Positions 6,588 through 11,703 of a DNA stretch of 11,703 bases are shown here, in pieces. Made by a program: the position numbers and the translations under genes. Location: NCBI GenBank assembly GCA_018985225.1, contig JADGIF010000286.1, positions 1 through 11,703 on the forward strand, read 5' to 3'. This stretch comes from Amoeboradix gromovi. Its lineage: Eukaryota; Sanchytriomycota; Sanchytriomycetes; Sanchytriales; Sanchytriaceae. Every line of letters begins with the position of its first letter. The first letter of the stretch is position 1. A model generated the notes under the pieces. The model was not told the origin of the DNA. It worked only from the letters and a program-made list of their open reading frames with translations, and made no database searches.

Positions 6588-7741
6588 TTACATGAATCCC
6601 AATTTTCTTAATGATTCCATTATTGATCTTCTATTTCTCTGGTCTTGTGGACTTGAAGTGGGTACCTCTGGTTCCTTCTCTACTATTGGCGATATCGAAA
6701 GAGATGGCTCTACTAGGGCCTCTTCCGGGTTATCTAAATCCAATGCTATGTTATCTAACGGGCAGAACTGTCTACACCTAAGTTAATTTAAAAGAACATT
6801 GGACATAAGAAGTGGCCCACACAAAGCTGCCGTACACAATGATAGTGAAACAGATGGCAGCATGGACTGATAAACAACCCATGATATAATTTCAATGGCA
6901 TTAAACAGATGCAGCATTCAGGCAAGCTCATTTCTGCAGATTGGGACTTGCTTGCCGAGGCCAGTGGTAGATCTGTAAATATTGGTAATGGAGGTACTTT
7001 CGATTCTTGTGTTTGAATATCCCCAGTGTCTTCCTGTAAGCTATCTGTTACTGGTGTAGTGTCTATGTCCATTTTATCACCATGGACCAGTGTGTTTGGT
7101 CTTTTCTTTTTATCAGAATTAGAATCGATAGGGCTTGGTGGTAAGTCAATTTCTATATCACTTGGAAGATCATTCAGATCCATGGTAGCATGATCCTCGG
7201 ATCCGGGTTGCTGAATAGACTGAAGTACGTCATGAACAGGAGTCTGGTGTGTTATACTGTAAAGCTTCTTAATCAAAAGATTCAGCTCCTGATATCTCGT
7301 ATGATTTAGTAACGGATATTCTTGATTTAATTCTATTTTGCATTTTACGCTTTTGTAGATATCTTCATGACGCTGCTGGTAATCAACTCCCAATTGAAGC
7401 TGGTCCTGGTGTTTGAGTTGAAAGTAATTAGAAGGTGTGTTGGCAGCACTTAAACGCTTACCATTGACAAAAGTACCACTAGAGCTACCCAGATCTTTAA
7501 TCATCCATCCGTAATCATCCGCTCCATTACACAGCTTTAGCGAACCATAAATCAGTTCAGCATGAACACGACTAATCACTTTAGATCTAAATGTAATATC
7601 GAATTCAGTCTGCTTCTCCTTATCAACATGTCTTTTAATAGCAAACTTGTGTATAATTTCACCCTCTACATTTTTAGCTTCATATTTCTGAATTATGGGA
7701 AAAGGTAGTGAGTTGGGAAGTGGTATAAAAGTAATTGGCAT
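6588..7741 (-). CDS. Dma-type FHA-RING E3 ubiquitin ligase, one 20-nt intron
   Basis: Exons 7741-6798 and 6777-6588 encode 377 residues. The FHA domain spans about 30-140: FRSKVISRVHAEL (phosphopeptide-contact Ser57, Arg58, His60), SSSGTFVNG at 86-94, then QLGVDYQQRHEDIYKSVKCK, as in fungal Dma1/Dma2. A variable acidic, Ser/Pro-rich linker follows. The RING begins CCICL (C276, C279), continues C294, H296, H299, C302, and finishes C313-P-M-C316, the last Cys being supplied by exon 2. Unspliced, the protein would end CPMFF without its final zinc ligand. Exon 2 adds an acidic tail typical of the family. Dma proteins and animal CHFR/RNF8 read phospho-threonine marks and ubiquitinate targets in mitotic checkpoint and septin or septation control. 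The usual FHA Gly-Arg is Lys-Arg (K36, R37). The ATG at 7741 precedes MPITFIPLP. Confidence 0.92.
6778..6797 (-). other. 20-nt spliceosomal intron in FHA-RING gene
   Basis: Read on the minus strand it is GTTCTTTTAAATTAACTTAG: GT donor (unusual GTTCTT), T-rich centre, a TTAAC branch-like site and TTAG acceptor. Its removal turns CPM-Phe-Phe-stop into CPM-Cys-Arg-Gln, restores the last RING cysteine and opens 62 further codons. The spliced stop has an AATAAA 5 nt downstream, like the other genes; the unspliced stop has none. Confidence 0.85.
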
Positions 7742-8320
7742 TTTAGATGGGAAATTGTTAGTTTCAGAGTCCCTTGATTACAACTAACAGACTATTTGAA
7801 TACCTTTATACCTAATTAAAAGCCTCGGTTTTCCGGTATATCAAGAGTTTCCAGAGCTAATGATAACGCAAGTCGCCTTGTTACTGCACTGGCTCATGCT
7901 TCCGTTGCCATGAAGCATGATTGAAAATAGATGCATTTATTTCGAATATATGTTCCATGTCGCCGTGTGATCTCTTTCTACTCCCAAATGATAATTTGTG
8001 CATGTCTCCTAATCTTTTTCATCGGAAATCCACATCTTGTAGCTGCTTGATTAATATATGCCTCATAGCATCCACCAATGTCTTTCCGGGCACTTGACAT
8101 AAACGAGAATGCTGGATTACCTCAACTTTATTCATGTAGAAAGCTTTGAAATGATGATATTCAAGAAGAATAAAATTTATGTAATCGCGATAAATGTTTT
8201 ATTCAATTCAAAAAAAGACTCAACTGTTAATTTGAAGTAATCCTCTACATCACTAGAGGCCTGAGATAAACCGCAAGAATTGGTATCAACTCTTTGTTCA
8301 AATATCTATTTATTCTCGTG
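7742..8320. other. Intergenic region between FHA-RING and DBP8, with one short ORF
   Basis: This 579-bp stretch must hold the FHA-RING promoter at its left edge; no TATA-like box is found at the usual distance, though TTTCCC lies close to the ATG. On the minus strand, 7978-8100 encodes a 40-residue ORF starting MSSARKDIGGCYEAYINQ, with two cysteines 11 residues apart and a basic tail (KKIRRH). A second frame across the same bases is open over a similar length, so coding is not settled. I recognise no family and see no AATAAA at the stop. Confidence 0.5.
8309..8314 (-). terminator. AATAAA 6 nt after DBP8 stop
   Basis: Minus-strand AATAAA separated by six bases from the TAG of DBP8 (8321-8323). 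Confidence 0.55.
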
Positions 8321-9523
8321 CTACATTTTGCGTTTCTTTCTCGGAAGCTCATCGAGGTACATCTCTGCTTCATTGCGAGCCATGAGAACCTTTTTTAAAA
8401 AGTCCTCTTCCTCCACATCCTTTTTTTGCATGGGGTACTCTTCTAATTTACTATTGGTTTCTTGTTCTATATTAAGGACAAGTTTAACATCATGTTGAGA
8501 TACCAATGTGATTGCTGTACCTTTGTTTCCGGCTCTAGCAGTTCTCCCTACCCTGTGAATATAATCTGTAACACAATTTGGAGGACTGTAGCTAATAACA
8601 TAGTCAACATAAGGAATGTCTAAACCACGACTCGCTACATCGGTAGCTATTAATATATTTATATTACCGCTTTTGAAGTTAAATAAAGAGTCCAGTCTAT
8701 CTCTTTGACTCATATCTGAGTGTAAACACTGACTTTTGTATCCAAAGGCATCCGACATATGCTGCAATTTAGCGCATTCATTACTGGTAGGCATAAAAAT
8801 AATTATTGATTTGTTTTGCAGCTGATTCAGTAAAAACAAGATATAGGCATCTCTGACCATAAATGGCATAAACAAGCAGAACTGCTTTAATCTCTCTACG
8901 ACATTGTATCTTGGAGCACAGTCATATATAAAAGAATCTTTTGCTGCATCTTTTATTGCCTTTGTAATCGTAGCACTAAAAAGCAGTATCTGACGATCCT
9001 TCGGAACCACAGAGAATATTTTGTAAAGGTTATTTGAGAACTGAGGATTTAAAACTCTATCGCTTTCGTCGATAACTAAATATTTAGTAAACTTAAACAT
9101 CGATTTATCACAGTTTATGAGCAAATCGGAGAATCTGCCAGGGCAAGCAATAACTATGTGCGGTTTTCTACTTAACCCAACGCTTTGTCTCACTAGATCC
9201 ATTCCTCCACTGACCACAAGCGTCTTTAATTGCATAGAGTTCATGTTTATAGTTTTAAATTGCTCATCAATTTGAAATGCCAATTCTCTGGTAGGTGCCA
9301 AAACAATCGCAAAAACACCAAAAGGGTCTTTTCGAAGCTCGTTAAGAATTGGAAGTACAAATGCGGCGGTTTTTCCAGAACCAGTCAGAGCTGAACAAAC
9401 ACAATTTCTGCCTTTGAGAATCTCGGGAATCGCATTTAACTGTATTTCAGTGGGATTTGTTATTTTTAAAGTCTTGAGATTCTTTATGAGCCACGGATCT
9501 AGTCCTAATTGTGAAAAAGACAT
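8321..9523 (-). CDS. DBP8: DEAD-box RNA helicase, Dbp8/DDX49 type
   Basis: 400 residues holding the whole helicase core: Q motif around ITNPTEIQ (20-28), motif I ALTGSGKT (45-52), Ia APTRELA (76-82), Ib CPGR (127-130), II DESD (152-155), III SAT (183-185), V ATDVASRGLDIP (293-304) and VI HRVGRTAR (323-330), ending in the basic PRKKRKM. The opening FSQLGLDPWLIKNLK, the spacing and the short C-terminus fit Dbp8/DDX49, a nucleolar ATP-dependent helicase of the 90S pre-ribosome that works in 18S rRNA processing; yeast Dbp8 is slightly longer at 431 aa. Motif II has Ser where most members have Ala, which keeps the catalytic Asp and Glu. The ATG at 9523 begins directly at the conserved F-x-x-L-G-L start and has TTTAAATT 32 nt upstream. 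Confidence 0.93.
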   Translation of the reverse strand: MSFSQLGLDPWLIKNLKTLKITNPTEIQLNAIPEILKGRNCVCSALTGSGKTAAFVLPILNELRKDPFGVFAIVLAPTRELAFQIDEQFKTINMNSMQLKTLVVSGGMDLVRQSVGLSRKPHIVIACPGRFSDLLINCDKSMFKFTKYLVIDESDRVLNPQFSNNLYKIFSVVPKDRQILLFSATITKAIKDAAKDSFIYDCAPRYNVVERLKQFCLFMPFMVRDAYILFLLNQLQNKSIIIFMPTSNECAKLQHMSDAFGYKSQCLHSDMSQRDRLDSLFNFKSGNINILIATDVASRGLDIPYVDYVISYSPPNCVTDYIHRVGRTARAGNKGTAITLVSQHDVKLVLNIEQETNSKLEEYPMQKKDVEEEDFLKKVLMARNEAEMYLDELPRKKRKM

Positions 9524-9547
9524 GGAGGTTTTGTCCCGTCAATGCAG

Positions 9548-9555
9548 AATTTAAA
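9548..9555 (-). promoter_or_regulatory. TATA-like element TTTAAATT of DBP8
   Basis: Its first T lies 32 nt before the DBP8 ATG, the same octamer and distance as at SCP2, in a spacer of only 96 bp behind the next gene. Confidence 0.45.
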
Positions 9556-9610
9556 TTTTAAAGTAGGGGTGATCTTTTCACGGATTGGAAAATGTTTCAG
9601 TAAAATTAAG

Positions 9611-9616
9611 TTTATT
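9611..9616 (-). terminator. AATAAA 3 nt after stop of membrane-protein gene
   Basis: Minus-strand AATAAA three bases past the TAG at 9620-9622. Confidence 0.55.
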
Positions 9617-9619
9617 GTG

Positions 9620-10195
9620 CTATAGGTACTGCGCAATCCATATTCTGAGTGCTATACTTAATACAAAAAATGTAGAAGAAATGAGAGATATATGCATAGA
9701 ATTAATTGGCATGCTACTTTGCTTTTCAAAATTTTTTATACGGTTTCTTTCGCTCATTATCATTGTTGCTAATGTTATAAAAAGGAACAAAAAGTTCAAA
9801 GACACTGCAACCCACTTCATCTTCCAAAACATTTTTTTTTTACTTGCACTCACCTCCTTTTTGGTTATCCTGAAGTCAAAAATTGAATCTGGGTGTATGA
9901 GCTCATTTTGGTGCTTGTCGTAATTGTACAAGTTTGAAAATTCTTCATTTATATCATAACTGGTTATAAATTCAAGGTCATCTTGCAACTCTATTTGATA
10001 TTTTTGCAATTCTATTGCTGCTAGACATTTATCGCATTCAAAACATAAACATTTCATTGCCATATCATTTAATTCCTTATTTTCAGGGTTAGGCAGTGGT
10101 ACCATCCCATAACTTACATTGTCCTCTATTGAATGATATGATAACGAGTCATATTTCCTGTTAGTTCTCAAATTATTTTTATCCGCCTCCTCCAT
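9620..10195 (-). CDS. Hypothetical two-pass membrane protein with Cys cluster
   Basis: 191 residues, family not recognised. The N-terminal half is hydrophilic and acidic and contains KCLCFECDKC (Cys 49, 51, 54, 57: C-x-C-x2-C-x2-C), which could bind a metal or be acylated. A basic patch (KKEVSASKKK, 112-121) precedes the first membrane helix at about 128-147; a short basic loop follows, then a second helix at about 168-187 close to the C-terminus. This suggests a membrane hairpin with both ends on the same, probably cytosolic, side. The reading frame is open through a GTGAGT at the basic patch, so no splicing is needed. The ATG at 10195 begins MEEADKNN; no clear TATA element is found at the usual spacing. 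Confidence 0.68.
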   Translation of the reverse strand: MEEADKNNLRTNRKYDSLSYHSIEDNVSYGMVPLPNPENKELNDMAMKCLCFECDKCLAAIELQKYQIELQDDLEFITSYDINEEFSNLYNYDKHQNELIHPDSIFDFRITKKEVSASKKKMFWKMKWVAVSLNFLFLFITLATMIMSERNRIKNFEKQSSMPINSMHISLISSTFFVLSIALRIWIAQYL

Positions 10196-10675
10196 GTTTT
10201 ACAGCGCTGACCGATGACACGGCTATGAAACTTTACAGAGAGAAAAGCATATAAGAAAAAGGAAGAGTGATGTTGGTTTACTAGGTGACCAAACCAGCAA
10301 GAAAGGCATAGCTGATGCCGTATTACACTAACACCAAAATAATCAATTGCGCCCGAAAACGCAGCAAATGTGAGGCTGATGTACATTGAACCTATTTTGG
10401 AGAGTAGTCAGCTAGGAGTGCGAAATACGATCATATAGCATAATAAAGAGAGCAATTGGTAACGAGTTTTCGCCTAGATGGCAGGTGAGAACTTTTAGGA
10501 CATTCTGCATGAGCGGTTCTACCTTGAGCCATTTGTTTAAAAGGGTTGTCTCGTTTTTAAATTCGAGTACTACATGTTGGAAGATTTACGCACAGAAACT
10601 AAAATCTGCCTCACAAGATAATGTTAAGGTGTTCAAAATACTAAAATTAAGTCATTCTACACCCATTAATTTACT
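10196..10675. other. Intergenic region with one inverted-repeat arm
   Basis: 480 bp between two minus-strand genes. It holds the left arm of the 78-bp inverted repeat (10508-10585) and presumably the promoter of the two-pass membrane protein. A minus-strand ORF at 10168-10386 is judged spurious. Nothing else is recognised. Confidence 0.5.
10508..10585 (+). repeat. 78-bp inverted repeat, left arm
   Basis: From catgagcggttctacc to tgttggaagat this arm is identical, without mismatch, to the reverse complement of 11626-11703. The match stops at 10586. Confidence 0.95.
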
Positions 10676-10680
10676 TTATT
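10675..10680 (-). terminator. AATAAA overlapping stop of Cys-rich membrane protein
   Basis: Last codon and stop read GAATAAA, so the hexamer begins two bases before the TAA. Confidence 0.6.
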
Positions 10681-11494
10681 CTAGAGCAGATGAAAATCGA
10701 CTTGGAGTAGATTCAGAGTCCCAAAAATCCACCTCATTGATGTCTATCGGACAGATCGGAGACTGGACTGAGTACTGAGAGAGTCTGTTAATGTTAGGTG
10801 TAAACTGTAGCTCTTCTAATTTAGCAAAGCTATGAGTGGTCTCATCAGAGGTGTCATCAATCTTGGAATCATTTTGAGCATCAAATGCTTTAGATTTACT
10901 TCGGGTTCTCTTGATGTTTAAGGCAATTAAAGCAATTAATCCAGCTAGTAATATAAATACCAAGATAAGAAAGTATCCATATGTTGAGAGAAAAGGATTA
11001 TTGTATACGGCGCCATATCCTTCCAAAACGTTTTGATCTTTCTGTAAGCCATATTGGACTAGATTTGGACAGTGAGGATCAAAATATTGGCGCTGATATT
11101 TCATAAATGATATTTGACGGCGTTTTGTGCCAAATTCGGTTTCCAAGTACCTAGCCAATTGATCTTCCTTTTCCATTAGTTTTTTGTTGCAAATACTGCA
11201 GCTAGGATCATTATTTTTTGTTTCTAAACCTTGCAAAAGTTCAACCCAACACAAAATGCCATCAATAGAAACACATTTGGCATTGTATATCCGAATAAGC
11301 AGCTGAGATATTGACGACTCATTGCAAACAATTGCTTCCTTCCATTCAAGGGCACATTTTTGGGTACATTGTTCATGGATCATATTTATCGAATCCTGAG
11401 TGCTATTACTGCTTAATGAGAACACGCAGGAATTAGAAATAGAGGGGCAATTAGAACTTAACTGTATGTCATAATACTGGGAAGAACTCTCCAT
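10676..11494 (-). CDS. Single-pass membrane protein with Cys-rich ectodomain
   Basis: 272 residues, family not recognised. All ten cysteines (16, 23, 43, 47, 57, 74, 82, 99, 102, 142) lie before one strong membrane helix at about 172-193 (FLILVFILLAGLIALIALN), which is followed by KRTRSKSK and an acidic, Ser-rich tail of about 75 residues. By the positive-inside rule the Cys-rich part is lumenal or extracellular, where disulfides could form, and the tail is cytosolic. No N-terminal signal peptide is visible, so either the helix is a reverse signal anchor or a leader exon is missing. A TATATATG 30 nt before the ATG supports the start used here. The gene lies between the two arms of the 78-bp inverted repeat. 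Confidence 0.7.
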   Translation of the reverse strand: MESSSQYYDIQLSSNCPSISNSCVFSLSSNSTQDSINMIHEQCTQKCALEWKEAIVCNESSISQLLIRIYNAKCVSIDGILCWVELLQGLETKNNDPSCSICNKKLMEKEDQLARYLETEFGTKRRQISFMKYQRQYFDPHCPNLVQYGLQKDQNVLEGYGAVYNNPFLSTYGYFLILVFILLAGLIALIALNIKRTRSKSKAFDAQNDSKIDDTSDETTHSFAKLEELQFTPNINRLSQYSVQSPICPIDINEVDFWDSESTPSRFSSALE

Positions 11495-11516
11495 AGAAGA
11501 TTTTTAGGATCTCACA

Positions 11517-11524
11517 CATATATA
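11517..11524 (-). promoter_or_regulatory. TATA box TATATATG
   Basis: TATA element on the minus strand, its first T 30 nt before the ATG of the Cys-rich membrane protein, matching the 29 nt seen for the secreted glycoprotein. Confidence 0.5.
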
Positions 11525-11625
11525 CATACCCCATAATTACGTGTATTTCACATGACGAGGCCACGATTTAGCGATTTAATCGAGAAAACAGCCGGTCAAG
11601 AGACGAAGTTATGGGTTAGTTTAAT

Positions 11626-11703
11626 ATCTTCCAACATGTAGTACTCGAATTTAAAAACGAGACAACCCTTTTAAACAAATGGCTCAAGGTAGAACCGCTC
11701 ATG
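11626..11703 (-). repeat. 78-bp inverted repeat, right arm
   Basis: Perfect reverse complement of 10508-10585. It runs to the last base of the window, so the real repeat may be longer. The 1,040-bp interior contains one gene. Confidence 0.95.

Noticed and set aside
6592-6786. Plus-strand ORF of 64 codons
   Set aside because: Antisense to exon 2 of the FHA-RING gene, whose frame makes better sense.
6788-6797. Natural C-terminus of the FHA-RING protein at CPMFF
   Set aside because: It would lack the last RING cysteine and has no AATAAA near the stop; the 20-nt splice resolves both.
10168-10386. Minus-strand ORF of 72 codons
   Set aside because: Overlaps the start of the two-pass membrane protein, lacks an AATAAA at its stop and shows no domain.
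10485-10778. Plus-strand ORF of 97 codons across the inverted-repeat arm
   Set aside because: Starts with GTG and runs into the antisense of the Cys-rich membrane-protein gene.

Overview
The window is nuclear DNA from a small-genome eukaryote, most likely an early-diverging fungus. The evidence is a eukaryotic tRNA-Ala with no encoded CCA, cytosolic ribosomal protein S11, a Dma-type FHA-RING ubiquitin ligase, a Dbp8-type helicase and a peroxisomal SCP2 protein. Frataxin and the mitoribosomal protein mS38 imply a mitochondrion that still translates, so this is not a classical microsporidian. The gene economy resembles microsporidian relatives (Rozellomycota-like), but that placement is inference.

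Layout. 1-2183: two minus-strand genes, a possible mitochondrial protein of unknown function and a secreted, heavily N-glycosylated protein with a hevein-like Cys-rich tail. 2184-2749: a convergent pair, mS38 (+) and SCP2 (-), 23 bp apart. 2750-4587: 1.84 kb with no gene I can support. 4588-6573: tRNA-Ala (-), frataxin (-), a Rab5ip-family membrane protein (+), RPS11 (-) and a small membrane protein (+), with frataxin and the Rab5ip gene diverging across only 65 bp. 6588-7741: the FHA-RING gene (-), whose RING finger is completed only if a 20-nt intron is removed. 7742-8320: mostly intergenic, holding one 40-codon ORF of uncertain status. 8321-11494: DBP8 (-) and two unrecognised membrane-protein genes (-), the last one lying between the arms of a 78-bp perfect inverted repeat that runs to the final base of the window.

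Two signals recur. In 10 of the 12 protein genes an AATAAA hexamer overlaps the stop codon or lies within 6 nt of it. In six genes a TATA-like or TTTAAA element lies 26-35 nt upstream of the ATG. Together they suggest very short untranslated regions at both ends. The genes do not form one pathway; they are mixed housekeeping functions (mitochondrion, peroxisome, ribosome, ER, cell-cycle control) plus a few lineage-specific secreted or membrane proteins.
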